Of a stretch of 55,821 nt of DNA, positions 1 through 8,963 are shown one piece after another. Position 1 is the stretch's first letter; every line of letters starts with the position of its first letter. Under the pieces are notes generated by a model. That model was not told the DNA's origin and made no database searches. It was given only the letters and a program-made list of their open reading frames with translations. Origin of the DNA: JANNPJ01 sp035474375 (GTDB lineage: Bacteria > Actinomycetota > Actinomycetes > Actinomycetales > Kineosporiaceae). A program made the translations under genes and the position numbers. The DNA is taken from the NCBI GenBank assembly GCA_035474375.1, contig DATINJ010000390.1, positions 1-55,821 of the forward strand. Reading direction: 5' to 3'.

Positions 1-300
1 CCACGAACGGGCAACCGTGCATGATCGCGGTCCACGAACGGGCACGCCGTGCATGATCGCGGTCCACGAACGGGCAACCGTGCATGATCGCGGTCCACGA
101 ACGGGCAACCGTGCATGATCGCGGTCCACGAACGGGCAACCGTGCATGATCACGGTCCACGAACGGGCAACCGTGCATGATCACGGTCCACGAACGGGCA
201 ACCGTGCATGATCGCGGTCCACGAACGGGCAACCGTGCATGATCACGGTCCACGAACGGGCACGCCGCCGCTGACGCGCCTCCCAAGTGCATGATCACGA
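1..300. repeat. Tandem array of ~31-bp units with CCGTGCATGATC core
   Basis: Eight nearly identical units of 31 bp (the second is 32 bp) run head to tail from the left edge to about 249, followed by a decayed ninth unit to about 268 and one more half core near 287-300. Each unit starts CCACGAACGGGC and carries CCGTGCATGATC followed by GCGG or ACGG. The only unit-to-unit changes are G/A at one site and a short substitution in unit two. There are no spacers, so it is not a CRISPR array. The core CCGTG-N6-CACGG can form a short hairpin. The same core recurs, scattered and in both orientations, at 43987-44240. The array may continue left of the window. Confidence 0.95.
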
Positions 301-415
301 CGGTTTGGGAAGGCCGAGCGAATTGGCCGGCGGGGTCTATCTGCGTGTTCAAACGGCCCAGTCGACCGGTTGCGCGTCTGCTGGCGCGAAGTGCCGGTGG
401 CGGGTAGGCAGAGGT

Positions 416-1057
416 ATGCCTGCGAACATCGGCGCGACTGCTATTGATGTCGTCTTCTCCAGCGTGGCGCGAGCGCGCGGCGCGCGAGCGTTGCACCCGC
501 GCGGAGTAGTGCTGGCCGGCACGCTGCACCGGGAAGGGCTGGACCGGCCCAGTTCGGTTCCTTGGCTGGACGAGCCGGGTGAGGACGCCGTCCTGGTCCG
601 GTTCTCCCGGGGTGCAGGCCTGCCGCCGCCGCTGCCGGATCTCCTCGGCCTGGCGATCCGGCTGACCTCACCGGCGGGTGCGGCCTGCGACTTGCTCCTG
701 ACCAGCGCTGGGCGCGCGCCCGGCGTCCGTCACCTGCTGCGCCCGGCGACCCATCCACAGCGCGCGTCGTACACCAGCCTGGTGCCTTTCAACACTCCGT
801 CGGGCGGCTTGCTGGTAGGTGCCTTCCCTGAGGCGACCGGCTTTTCGCTGGAGGTGGCGGGGTATCGGGACTCCTGGCGCCGCTTCGCTCACCTTGCCCT
901 TCCCGAGCCGGGATCCGAGAACGCGGAACACCCGGACGTGGATTTCGACCCGGTGCTCCATCCAGTCCCCGGTCTGGCGCAACCGGAGTGGCTCGCCCGG
1001 TTGCGGGCACCGGCGTACGGCGCCTCCCGGCGAGCCCGGCATCGAACGTCACAGTGA
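416..1057 (+). CDS. Catalase-fold-like protein without heme ligand (often annotated phosphodiesterase-like)
   Basis: The 213-residue product resembles small actinobacterial proteins distantly related to the catalase barrel: an Arg-Ala-rich N-terminus with the string ALHPRGVVLAGTLHR, then VRFSRGAGLPPPLPDLLGLAIRL, and a C-terminal FDPVLHPVPGLAQPEWLARLR segment. I recognise this as a family signature from memory. The proteins lack the catalase active-site histidine and heme-ligand tyrosine motifs, so peroxidase activity should not be assumed. The reading frame opens farther upstream at 287, but that part is translated repeat DNA. The ATG at 416, preceded by GGCAGAGG, fits the family start better. 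The biochemical role is unknown. Confidence 0.6.
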   Translation: MPANIGATAIDVVFSSVARARGARALHPRGVVLAGTLHREGLDRPSSVPWLDEPGEDAVLVRFSRGAGLPPPLPDLLGLAIRLTSPAGAACDLLLTSAGRAPGVRHLLRPATHPQRASYTSLVPFNTPSGGLLVGAFPEATGFSLEVAGYRDSWRRFAHLALPEPGSENAEHPDVDFDPVLHPVPGLAQPEWLARLRAPAYGASRRARHRTSQ

Positions 1058-1086
1058 GCCTGCCCACCAAGTACCCTGCGCGGTGA

Positions 1087-1758
1087 TCAGTTCGGGGTGT
1101 CCCGCAGGCCGAGTCGCACCGCCAGCAGGGCAGCCTGAACCCGATCTCGGCATCCCAGCTTCCGCAGCACGCTGGATACATGCGACTTGATCGTGCTCTC
1201 ACTCAGGTGCATCGCAGCGCCGATCTCGCCGTTGTTCGCCCCGGTGCCAAGAGCACGTAGCACCTCCAGTTCCTTCCGGGTCAGCGTGGCGAGCTCCGGG
1301 AGCGGACCGTCCCGTTCGGTTGTCGCTCGCTCGGCGGACTCCAGGCTGCGCCGGACCACGAGTCGAGTGACTTCGGGGGAGAGGACGGCGTCCCCGGCGG
1401 CGGCGGCCCGGACCGCGCCGATCAGCTCGGTCCGGGAAGCCCGCTTGAGCAGGAACCCAGAGGCGCCGGCCGCCAGCGCACGAATGACGTAGTCGTCCTC
1501 GCCGAAGGTGGTCAGCACGATCACGGCCAACTCTGGACGCAGATCGCGGATCAGCCCGGTCGCGGCAAGGCCGTCGAGGCCGGGCATGCGAATGTCCACC
1601 ATCATCACGTCCAGATCGATGAGCGTGCGCGCGGCAGCCACCGCGTCATGGCCGGTCTCGCCCTCCAGCACGACCTCGATGTCGTCGGCGGAGGAAAGGA
1701 TTGCGGCCAGCCCGACCCGCACAACCTCTTGGTCGTCGATGATCGCGACTCGGATCAC
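1087..1758 (-). CDS. NarL/LuxR-family response regulator
   Basis: This 223-residue protein has an N-terminal receiver domain (about 1-120) with the acidic pair after VAIID, the phospho-acceptor Asp in MMVDIRMPG near residue 55, the switch Thr in VLTTF and Lys in FLLKRA. The C-terminal LuxR helix-turn-helix (about 155-215) reads TRKELEVLRALGTG followed by GEIGAAMHLSESTIKSHVSSVL. It should be phosphorylated by the histidine kinase encoded just upstream and bind DNA as a dimer. Its ATG overlaps the kinase stop by 4 nt, so the pair is translationally coupled. The target genes are not evident. Confidence 0.95.
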   Translation of the reverse strand: MIRVAIIDDQEVVRVGLAAILSSADDIEVVLEGETGHDAVAAARTLIDLDVMMVDIRMPGLDGLAATGLIRDLRPELAVIVLTTFGEDDYVIRALAAGASGFLLKRASRTELIGAVRAAAAGDAVLSPEVTRLVVRRSLESAERATTERDGPLPELATLTRKELEVLRALGTGANNGEIGAAMHLSESTIKSHVSSVLRKLGCRDRVQAALLAVRLGLRDTPN

Positions 1759-2915
1759 AGTGGCATCACCGGAAGTTGCCCCGGGATCGGCAGGTCGACG
1801 TGCACGTGCGACCCGCCGTCCGCACCTGGTCGGATCTGCCAGCTGCCCCGGTAGCTGCTCACCCGTTCACCGATCCCGACCAGCCCGCGCCGACCTTGGC
1901 TGGTGACGGGGTCGAAACCGGTGCCGTCGTCGGTGATGTCCACCAACAGTCGCTCCTGCGCCTGAACCACGCGGACGCCGACCGTACTCGCCCGGGCGTG
2001 GCGCAGGGCGTTCGTCACGCTCTCCTGGACGATCCGGAACACCGCCAATTGCATGCCCTGGGGCAACTGGTCGCGCACGTCGACCTGCAACTCGCCCAGA
2101 ATGCCGGCGGACTCCAGCGGAGTGAGTAGCTGCGGCAGCTCGGCCAGCCCGGGTGACGCGTCAGTGGCCGGTGCCGTCCCCGGCTCCCGCAACGACAGCA
2201 GCAGGACGTCGAGCTCGCCCAGGGCAGCACGAGCGGAGTTGCCGATCCGGGGCAGGACGCTCGCACTCATCTCGGGTCGCGCGGCTGCGGCTTCGGTCAA
2301 CAAGGCGATGGCGGACAGATGGTGACCGACAATGTCGTGCAGTTCACGAGCCAGGTCAGCCCGCTCTTCAAGGCCGAGCCGCGCATCGACCGCCTCGGCC
2401 GCCTCCGCCTTGGCCACCCGCAGTTGCTTGCGTAGCGCCGCCGCCCGCGCTCGGTCCTGGTACAGCTGCGCAGCGGCCACCCCGAGCAGGTACGCCACGG
2501 CCGGCAGCAGGACCAGCCCGTACGCCCACCCGTGCCCTGGGCCAACAATCGCGGCGGCCACCGCGGCGGGCAACATCACCTGCCACCCGCGCCGGCCTTC
2601 GGCACCGTTGTAGCACCCGGCGGCGAACGCTGGAATCAGCCAGTAGATGTAGATGGAGGCCGACCATGCGGACGGGCTGTTCACCTGATGGCCAACCGCG
2701 CTCGCCACGGTGACCGCGACCCCCAACCAGATCGGCGAGATCCGGATCGCTGCCAGGAGGGCACAGGTGGCCAGGTAGAAGGGATAGTCGCCGCCGACCC
2801 CCGGTCCGCGGCCCAAGGCGTCGGCGGCGGCCGGCACCAAGGCCGCGAGCATGGCCGGGACTGCGGGCGCGCGGGTCAGCTTCCGGAGAATCGCGAACCA
2901 CCTGCGGGCACTCAT
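1755..2915 (-). CDS. Membrane sensor histidine kinase, NarL-partner (HisKA_3) type
   Basis: The 386-residue product has an N-terminal membrane region (about residues 15-150, several hydrophobic helices), a short coiled linker, the HisKA_3 phospho-acceptor box ARELHDIVGHHLSAI and a C-terminal HATPase_c with N-box TNALRHA and glycine box DDGTGFD. It autophosphorylates and passes phosphate to the regulator downstream. The ATG at 2915 has GGAGGGG 6-7 nt upstream. A GTG just before it is an alternative, and the longer open frame to 3122 only reads through the neighbouring gene. The ligand is unknown. The VTT-like gene 30 bp upstream is probably in the same operon. Confidence 0.93.
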   Translation of the reverse strand: MSARRWFAILRKLTRAPAVPAMLAALVPAAADALGRGPGVGGDYPFYLATCALLAAIRISPIWLGVAVTVASAVGHQVNSPSAWSASIYIYWLIPAFAAGCYNGAEGRRGWQVMLPAAVAAAIVGPGHGWAYGLVLLPAVAYLLGVAAAQLYQDRARAAALRKQLRVAKAEAAEAVDARLGLEERADLARELHDIVGHHLSAIALLTEAAAARPEMSASVLPRIGNSARAALGELDVLLLSLREPGTAPATDASPGLAELPQLLTPLESAGILGELQVDVRDQLPQGMQLAVFRIVQESVTNALRHARASTVGVRVVQAQERLLVDITDDGTGFDPVTSQGRRGLVGIGERVSSYRGSWQIRPGADGGSHVHVDLPIPGQLPVMPL

Positions 2916-2944
2916 CACGGCCCCTCCACCGAGTCTCTCCCAGA

Positions 2945-3403
2945 TTAGGCCACAACCGTCAGGGCACCGGCCACGATCAGGAAGCGAGCGATGCGTCCGA
3001 ACAGGCAGCAGGCGGCGAAGTCGAGTCGCCGCGTCCCGGCCATCCCGGCGGCAACACTGACGAGGGCGAGCGGCGGCAGCCCGAGACCTGCGGAAGCAAG
3101 TACGGTGCCCCCTGCGGCCCACCGACCGGACAGCCGGTCCATCAGCCTTTGCTGCCAGGGGCGTAGCGCGCGCGATGGGCGACCGCTGCGCTCTTTCAGT
3201 CGCCGGCCTCGGCGGGCCGCCTCGAAAAGCAGGATCTTGCCGATGGTCTGACCGACGGCCAGAGCGACGGCCGTGATGAGCGCCGCCCGCAGCGGCAGCC
3301 CCGCTCCTGCTGCGGCGACCATCGCCTCGGCATTCACCACCGGCACCACTGCCGAAGCCATCCCCATCCCGATCGCTGAGGCGATCAGCAGCAGCCAGCT
3401 CAC
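2945..3403 (-). CDS. Small VTT/DedA-like membrane protein
   Basis: About 152 residues, mostly hydrophobic. The motif VPVVNAEAMVAAAGAG and a later segment with Gly-Arg near GRIARFLIVAGAL resemble VTT (SNARE-associated/DedA-like) proteins, which act in membrane lipid or ion homeostasis. I chose the GTG at 3403 because it starts directly before the first hydrophobic helix and follows a GGCGGGG stretch. The open frame continues to 3586 but that extension is not hydrophobic and looks untranslated. It is first in an operon with the two-component system, 30 bp before the kinase. It is shorter than typical DedA (about 200 residues), so the family call is moderate. Confidence 0.6.
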   Translation of the reverse strand: MSWLLLIASAIGMGMASAVVPVVNAEAMVAAAGAGLPLRAALITAVALAVGQTIGKILLFEAARRGRRLKERSGRPSRALRPWQQRLMDRLSGRWAAGGTVLASAGLGLPPLALVSVAAGMAGTRRLDFAACCLFGRIARFLIVAGALTVVA

Positions 3404-3616
3404 CGCGGCGACCCCGCCGGGAGCGGCGTCACCACAGGCTGCGCAACGGTGACCGGGACGGACTGCAGGAAGGTCATGCCGCCAGCCTGGTGCACCCGTA
3501 ACCCGACCCGCATCGGCCACCGGTACCGGCCAAACCGGTACCGGAGTACTGGTTGCCACCGCTCGCGAATCGCGGAGCCAAAGCACCGTTGCTCAGATGC
3601 GCGAACTCTCGGCCTC

Positions 3617-4429
3617 TCACGCTTTCTTGACCTTGATGGATACCTTCGCTTCAGGGTGTTGGATGCTGGCGCAGACGTACCGGCCCGGCTGATCGATGGC
3701 GAGCAGCTGCGTCTCGCCCTTGTCCAAGCGGGAGTTGTCTCTGTTGCCGCCCGGGTCGGGCGCGCAACGCACGGTCTGCGCCGTCCCAGACCTGTTTACC
3801 ACTGCGAAATTCGCCGTCGCCGCCACGATGAATTTGGCGGGTGAAAAGGCATTTTCGCCGGTGATAGTCAGTTTCGGCGCGATCGCGCCGCACCCGCTCT
3901 CGCCGGAGACGATCACTCGGAGAACGGCGCGGTGGGCAGCCGACGCACTCCTTACCGTGAACCTGCCTTTCTTCGGGAATTGGATGACCTGGCGCTCCTG
4001 CAGGTCGAGGACGCTGGTGACGATTCCAGCGTCCGGCGTTGACACCAGGGCGTGCACTTGATCGGACGTGTTGGTGATAGCCAGGAAGGCGCCGCGCTGG
4101 ATGGTGAGTCTGCGCCGGCTGAACGAGTACGTGGTGCCGGTGTCAGACGCCGTATCGACGATCTTCGTCTTGGTGGCCTTGGTGCACTCCGGGTCGGTGT
4201 CGCCGGTGCTCGCCGCACCATTCTTTCGCCGACTCGATGCTCCCGCAGCTGCTGTGGCCTGCGATTGTGTCGCCGGTGATTGCGCTGCGGCCCGGTCCGG
4301 TGACCCTGGGGTACCCGAGGTTGGCGCACAGGCCGCCACAGCCATCAGCGACACCGCCACCACGCACAGCCGGGTCGCCTGGGCGAGCCTCAGCCGGTGA
4401 TTGCCACCTGAACGGAAGAGGTCGGGCAT
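3617..4429 (-). CDS. Secreted lipoprotein with two cupredoxin-like domains
   Basis: The 270-residue product has a signal peptide ending in the lipobox MAVAAC, so it should be lipid-anchored outside the membrane. A low-complexity Ala/Ser/Gln/Thr linker (about 36-75) is followed by two beta-rich repeats of about 85 residues. Each has a segment like FSRRRLTIQRGAFLAITN or FSPAKFIVAATANFAVVN and ends with a GRFTV or GRYVC strand, as in plastocyanin-like folds. The copper ligands are poorly kept: His is present in the first domain (VHALVS, AAHRAV), while the second has cysteines but no clear Cys-His-Met set. Copper binding is therefore uncertain. It is a single gene with no operon partner. Confidence 0.5.
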   Translation of the reverse strand: MPDLFRSGGNHRLRLAQATRLCVVAVSLMAVAACAPTSGTPGSPDRAAAQSPATQSQATAAAGASSRRKNGAASTGDTDPECTKATKTKIVDTASDTGTTYSFSRRRLTIQRGAFLAITNTSDQVHALVSTPDAGIVTSVLDLQERQVIQFPKKGRFTVRSASAAHRAVLRVIVSGESGCGAIAPKLTITGENAFSPAKFIVAATANFAVVNRSGTAQTVRCAPDPGGNRDNSRLDKGETQLLAIDQPGRYVCASIQHPEAKVSIKVKKA

Positions 4430-4553
4430 TCGACGGCCACCTTCACAACAGCGTAGTAGGAAGGTTGCCCACGGCCGTGAGCCACATCTGCGGCGGCGAC
4501 CGGGAGGACCTTGATCGAGAGGTAGTACGCGACCCGGGAGGGGAAGGTTCGAC

Positions 4554-5504
4554 TCAGCCCGCGTCGGCGCGGTGCCGGTTGGCGTAGTGCAGCCGCAGGA
4601 GGTCAGCGCCGAAGTCGTGCCGCAGGTGCCGCCAGACCGAATGTGCGTGGTTGCCGCCGTTCTGGGTGTTGTCGTATTCGATCAAGAAGTCAGGCGCGGT
4701 GATGCAGTAGTAATGTCGGGCGCCGCGGTGGGCCCCGCCGGCCCAGGCGAAGCCGATCCGGTCCAGGCCCGCTTCGGCGGCTTCCGCCCAGCACTGTTCG
4801 GCGTAGTCGGCTGGTGCCCGGTCGAGGTACCGGCGCACCAAGCGCTCCAGCAGGCCTTGCTGGTGTGCCGTCAGGTCGCCGTACCGCAGGCCCTCCGGCA
4901 GCCGGTCTGGGTCTGCGATCGGGTCGGCTCGGGTCAGAATGTCGTCAGGCGGGGTGGCCGAGAACACCGCGGCGCCACGTTGGTCAGGGTTAAGGCCGGA
5001 GAGGAGTTCCCGGGCAAGGTCCTCCTCCGGGCCGAGCAGGCGACGGCCGGCGAGAGGGCCGGAGGGAATCTCTGCCGGCTCAGAGCCGATGAAATGCGGA
5101 GTGACGCTCGTTCGACCATCGGCAACTACGACGTGCACAGCGAGATGATGGCCATTGACCCGCCAGCCCCACGGCTCGTCGCTACCCGGCTCGCCCATGA
5201 TGCGAAACCAGTAGCGATCATTGTCAATTGGCTCACCGGTCGTGATCTCCCGGCGAATCCGCTCGACTTGCATGGCGCCCAGCGCGAGCTCCGCCCCGAT
5301 CGGTCCGTGCCCGGACTCGATCAGGGCCAGTGCGCTTTCTCGCTGGTCGTGCGACATGTTCGTCAGCGACAGGCCGGGCCGATCGCCGGGCAGGTAGGTC
5401 CATTCACGTAACCGCGGGTCGGTCAGTGGTTCACCCAGCATTCGGGCCTGGTCTGGATCCGCGCTCGCGACCAGAGCACGTGCCGCATCAAGCATCTGGC
5501 TCAT
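4554..5504 (-). CDS. DUF3500 family protein
   Basis: About 316 residues. Features match the DUF3500 family: an N-terminal helical part, the segment RYWFRIMGEPGSDEPWGWRVNGHH followed by HLAVH, and a C-terminal HYYCITAPDFLIEYDNTQN plus NHAHSVWRHLRHDFG. Conserved His, Asp and Trp residues suggest an enzyme or ligand-binding protein, but no function is established. No signal peptide is visible. The ATG at 5504 has AAGGG about 9 nt upstream; a GTG at 5528 would add eight residues. Genes on either side are unrelated. Confidence 0.8.
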   Translation of the reverse strand: MSQMLDAARALVASADPDQARMLGEPLTDPRLREWTYLPGDRPGLSLTNMSHDQRESALALIESGHGPIGAELALGAMQVERIRREITTGEPIDNDRYWFRIMGEPGSDEPWGWRVNGHHLAVHVVVADGRTSVTPHFIGSEPAEIPSGPLAGRRLLGPEEDLARELLSGLNPDQRGAAVFSATPPDDILTRADPIADPDRLPEGLRYGDLTAHQQGLLERLVRRYLDRAPADYAEQCWAEAAEAGLDRIGFAWAGGAHRGARHYYCITAPDFLIEYDNTQNGGNHAHSVWRHLRHDFGADLLRLHYANRHRADAG

Positions 5505-6089
5505 GTTCGGGTGCCCTTCGACGCTCACTCCTGCATCGCCGACTCGAGTCTGCCACCGTTCGGCCGGGGTGCCTGTGGTCGTGACAAGTCCGGGCCGCCG
5601 AGTCGACGACCGCCTCGGCGGAAGTGGCGTTTGCCGTTATTCCGAGCGGCGTTCTGATTAAAATGGTCGCGATCTCGAGGCAACCTTTCCGGCGTGAGAC
5701 GAATCGAGAATTTGTCGCAGGCTCGCGTGTTACGGATTGAATACGCCAGGTAGCAGTTAGTTGCAACTTCAAAAAAGATAGCAATTTGTAGTTACCGCCT
5801 AATATTAGCGTCACATTTAGCGGCCGGCATCAATCGTCCTGACCACTGGTGTTGACCACGGCCGGAAGCTGCATCTACCTTGGGGCCGCCACCAGCCGGA
5901 AAATTGTGTCCGAGGCGATCCACTCCTGAGGCGTAACCCGCGATCAGACCGTATAGATCGCATTCATGGCGAGGTTTGGGGAAATCCCAGATCTATTCAT
6001 TTGTCATGGGTGGAAACCGAACGGCGGACCTTCTAGCCGGCCCTTGGAGGCAGAACTGCACCCGGAGCCCATAAAGATGGAGTGAGCCC
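5505..6089. other. AT-richer intergenic region
   Basis: This gap has visibly lower GC than its surroundings, mainly 5640-5990, with short A and T runs and the palindrome AGTTGCAACT near 5756-5765. The open frames in it have implausible composition and no ribosome site, so I call no gene. It probably holds the promoters of the DUF3500 gene (leftward) and the secreted-protein gene (rightward; GGAGTGAGCCC precedes its GTG). The base composition is compatible with acquired DNA or a large regulatory region. Confidence 0.5.
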
Positions 6090-6938
6090 GTGACCGAAAG
6101 TTCGATGAAACCGGCGCCAGTGCACGGTGTACGTTCCAGGCCGCACCGCAGAATGCTGCGCGTCGCGACGTGCGCGTCAGCGATCGGGTTGGTCTTTGCA
6201 GGTGCCCCTGCGGCCCACGCCGCCGACGATGAATGGTACGACCCGTCCGCGCTGGAGACCTCGTGCACCGAATCGGTGGACGGGCTGGGTCGGGCCGACG
6301 ATTGCTGGTTCGAGCCGTCGTCGAAGGAGAACTTCACCGGGAATATCGCTCGGGTCAGCGGTGACACCTACAACTGCACCGATATCAATGCCTCGAAGTC
6401 CATCAGCTGGTCGCAGTCCACCAGCGAGACGAACAGTATTTCGGTGAGCGTCGGGGTCGAAGCGAAGCTGTCGCTGATTTACAGCGTGTCCATCAACCTC
6501 GAGTACGGGCATTCCTGGACCACGACGAATACGGTGACGGCAACCGATACAGCGCCGGTTCCGGCTAAATCGGTGGGTTGGATCGAGCGCGGCGAAGCGA
6601 TGCAAAGAGTGACCGGCCGGATGGTTCACACTTATCCCAAGCGCCGGCATGGCCACTACATTTGGTACACGTATCCGACTCTCACGAACGCCGATCCCCA
6701 GGCGTATGACTACGACACCATCATCTTCAGGTCCCGCCCGATGACCTCGGACGAAGCCTCGACACTGTGCGGCACGACCGCGGCCGCGCTGGACTCGGTG
6801 GAACCCAGCAAGCCGACGACGAAGGTTCTCCAGCAGGCAAAGCAGACCAGCACCTTCAATACCCTGTCCAGTGCTGTGGCCGGCCAAGGGCTTCGCCGCA
6901 ACCCACCGGAGGACAGGCACCAACTGATCGGGTCGTAA
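6090..6938 (+). CDS. Secreted protein with aerolysin-like (beta pore-forming) strand pattern
   Basis: The 282-residue precursor has a signal peptide with an Arg-rich n-region and a cleavage site after AAHA (about residue 44). The mature part contains a long stretch (about 100-170) of alternating Ser/Thr and hydrophobic residues, such as SQSTSETNSISVSVGVEAKL and SVSINLEYGHSWTTTNTVT, then a VGWIERGEAMQRVTG strand. Long amphipathic hairpins followed by a return strand are the hallmark of aerolysin/ETX-MTX2 folds. I recall similar VGWIER strings in uncharacterised actinobacterial secreted proteins. Cysteines at about 59, 72, 95 and 227 could form disulfides. The GTG start has GGAG 7 nt upstream. 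Pore formation is an inference from pattern, not shown. Confidence 0.55.
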   Translation: MTESSMKPAPVHGVRSRPHRRMLRVATCASAIGLVFAGAPAAHAADDEWYDPSALETSCTESVDGLGRADDCWFEPSSKENFTGNIARVSGDTYNCTDINASKSISWSQSTSETNSISVSVGVEAKLSLIYSVSINLEYGHSWTTTNTVTATDTAPVPAKSVGWIERGEAMQRVTGRMVHTYPKRRHGHYIWYTYPTLTNADPQAYDYDTIIFRSRPMTSDEASTLCGTTAAALDSVEPSKPTTKVLQQAKQTSTFNTLSSAVAGQGLRRNPPEDRHQLIGS

Positions 6939-7029
6939 TTTCGCCGACGTGAATTGACCAGGCGGAGATTCCCCGGGTGGAGGCTGATTCCACCCGGGGG
7001 CAGGCAATGGCTCTTGGTACCGTTCGATC

Positions 7030-7545
7030 ATGCGGCGAATCATCTGGCTCAGCGGGATTTGTCTGGCGGTAGGCATCGTGGGGGTAAGCGTCGTGGTGGC
7101 CGCGTCCGGATTGGGCCAGGATTCCGAGGTCGGGACGGGCTTCCTGGATGTTGGGGACCTGGGTCTTCCAGGTCAAGGCCAGTTGGTCGAAAAGGCCGTG
7201 CCGATGCAGGCGCGGCTCGTACTGCACCCGAACGGCTGCGTCACGGTCGTCGTGGACGGTGTGGAGCGGATGCCGCTGTGGCCAGAAGGAACCGAGGTCC
7301 ACCAAAAGCCGGGGAATTTAACTCAGTACGAGGTCGACCTCCCCGGCGACGTCATGCTCAACGTCAGTGATTCTTCGGCAGACACGTTCTCGACTGTTGG
7401 AGTCATCGACGTGGACGACGCGACAGTTGATTCTGAAGCCGGCGAACCGCAGGGAAAGGTCGCGTCTTTCCTTGCGTACTGCGAGATCGAAACCGCGCCG
7501 GTGGTCTTTCCCGATGCTGCAACGTTCGCCGTCCGAGGAACCTGA
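7030..7545 (+). CDS. Membrane-anchored hypothetical protein
   Basis: The 171-residue product starts with one hydrophobic helix (residues 4-25) and is otherwise acidic and beta-rich, suggesting a small domain outside the membrane. A segment GCVTVVVDGVERMPLWPEG resembles a recurring motif of small actinobacterial hypothetical proteins. A second Cys occurs in AYCEIE, so a disulfide is possible. There is no clear ribosome site before the ATG. It lies about 90 bp after the secreted-protein gene on the same strand and converges on the lipase gene. The function is unknown. Confidence 0.6.
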   Translation: MRRIIWLSGICLAVGIVGVSVVVAASGLGQDSEVGTGFLDVGDLGLPGQGQLVEKAVPMQARLVLHPNGCVTVVVDGVERMPLWPEGTEVHQKPGNLTQYEVDLPGDVMLNVSDSSADTFSTVGVIDVDDATVDSEAGEPQGKVASFLAYCEIETAPVVFPDAATFAVRGT

Positions 7546-7558
7546 TGAGTGGCCGTTC

Positions 7559-8845
7559 CTAGCAGTTGCCAAGGGTCAGGCGACCGGCGAATCGGTCGGT
7601 GAACCAGGTGACCGTGTCGCTGATCGCCTGGCTGTCGGTGGTCAGATGGTCACCGGGGTAGGTGTTCCACTGCGTGGTGACGCCGGCCCGGCAGTAGGCG
7701 GCGCGGGTGGCATCCTCGGTCGCCGTCGGGATGACCTCTTCGAACAGGCCCCGGTACTGCAGCACGGGAAAGCCGATCCTGTACTTCGCGGTTGGTGACC
7801 ACGACGGGCCGACGTCCACTCCGAGCTTCTGCGCGTCGAGCGCCTGACCCCAGGTCATGCCGTCAGTACCGGATACCCGGTACAGCTTGTCCAGGGTCAG
7901 CCGATCGGTGGTGTAGTCCTCGATCTTCGCGCCGACCAGACCGCCCACCGTGCCGAGCAGGCACAGCGTCTTGGCCTGCGCGACGGCCTTCCGGCCGGTG
8001 TCGTTGAGCAGTGAAGCGAAGGGCAGGCTCGGGTACGCCGTCGTGACGCCGATGGCCGCGTCGGCGAGGAACCCGGCGAAAGCACCTCCGTTCAGCCCGG
8101 CAGCGGTCACCTTCAGATCTCCCGGGACGCCGCCGGCGGCGTCACCAGCCACCTGAAGTTCCGGTGCGTACGTGGAGGCGAGTTGTGCCGCCCAGAGCGA
8201 CGCGGCACCGCCCTCGGAGTAGCCCCAGAGGCCGACCTTGGCAGAGCTGCTCAGTCCACCACCCGGCACCGTGAAGGACGTCCGCGCGATATCCAGCAGC
8301 GCGTGCCCCGCGTTCGCACCGACCACGTAGGTGTGCGTCTGCCCGGTGAGGTAGCCGACGCCGTCCGTGGCCGCCACCGCCCACCCGGCTTTGAGAATGG
8401 CCGCCAACTGGTCGCCCTCGTACTCGTCCTGGAATTTGCCCGCGATCTGCTTGGAGAACGCGCACTGCGGGCCCAGACCCAGCGTGCCAGGGTGGAACGC
8501 GATAACCGGCCGCGCTCCGCGCCCGATCCACGCCGCTGTCGGCACGGCAATCGTGCCGGACACCGCGATCTTCTGGCCCCTGACGTCCGTCGAAACGTAC
8601 TGCACCTTCCACGCCCGCATCGAGATGTTCCCGGGGACCTCGGTGAGCGTGACGGAGCGGCATGCCAGCAGCGTGCCCGGCGCGGCGGTGACCGACTCAG
8701 GCGCGGTGTAGATGGCCCGGTCCGACACGTCGCAGGTGATACCGGCGGCGGAGGCCGGTGGCGACAGGGCGACCACGCAGACCAGCCCCACGACCAGTCC
8801 GGTCAGCACGACTACCGTAACCACAGCAGCCTTGGCTCGTTTCAT
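7559..8845 (-). CDS. Secreted LIP-family lipase
   Basis: The 428-residue precursor has a classic signal peptide (MKRAKAAVV, hydrophobic core, cleavage after ASAA). The mature part is an alpha/beta hydrolase of the secretory lipase family (PF03583 type), with WGYSEGGAAS holding the nucleophile Ser, an early PVIAFHPGTLG oxyanion-loop region and a late PGDHL histidine. Such enzymes cleave acyl esters outside the cell. The ATG at 8845 has GGAGGG 8 nt upstream; the longer open frame to 9298 reads antisense through the acyltransferase gene and is rejected. It is divergent from the acyltransferase/hydrolase pair with a 118-bp shared promoter region, so the three may act on the same surface lipids. 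Confidence 0.9.
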   Translation of the reverse strand: MKRAKAAVVTVVVLTGLVVGLVCVVALSPPASAAGITCDVSDRAIYTAPESVTAAPGTLLACRSVTLTEVPGNISMRAWKVQYVSTDVRGQKIAVSGTIAVPTAAWIGRGARPVIAFHPGTLGLGPQCAFSKQIAGKFQDEYEGDQLAAILKAGWAVAATDGVGYLTGQTHTYVVGANAGHALLDIARTSFTVPGGGLSSSAKVGLWGYSEGGAASLWAAQLASTYAPELQVAGDAAGGVPGDLKVTAAGLNGGAFAGFLADAAIGVTTAYPSLPFASLLNDTGRKAVAQAKTLCLLGTVGGLVGAKIEDYTTDRLTLDKLYRVSGTDGMTWGQALDAQKLGVDVGPSWSPTAKYRIGFPVLQYRGLFEEVIPTATEDATRAAYCRAGVTTQWNTYPGDHLTTDSQAISDTVTWFTDRFAGRLTLGNC

Positions 8846-8963
8846 CGGTTGATCCCTCCACGGCCGGATAGATTGCTGATGAACAGAAGACTGCGGAGCC
8901 GTCGCCGGCCGGGCAATGCGTTCGGATGACAACATCTCTTCGTTCCGTGCGCATCGCAGGTAG

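Noticed and set aside
1..285. CRISPR array
   Set aside because: Units abut directly with no unique spacers and no cas genes are present.
5488..5814. 108-residue minus-strand ORF upstream of the DUF3500 gene
   Set aside because: It has no ribosome site, overlaps the DUF3500 start region and has an unstructured composition.
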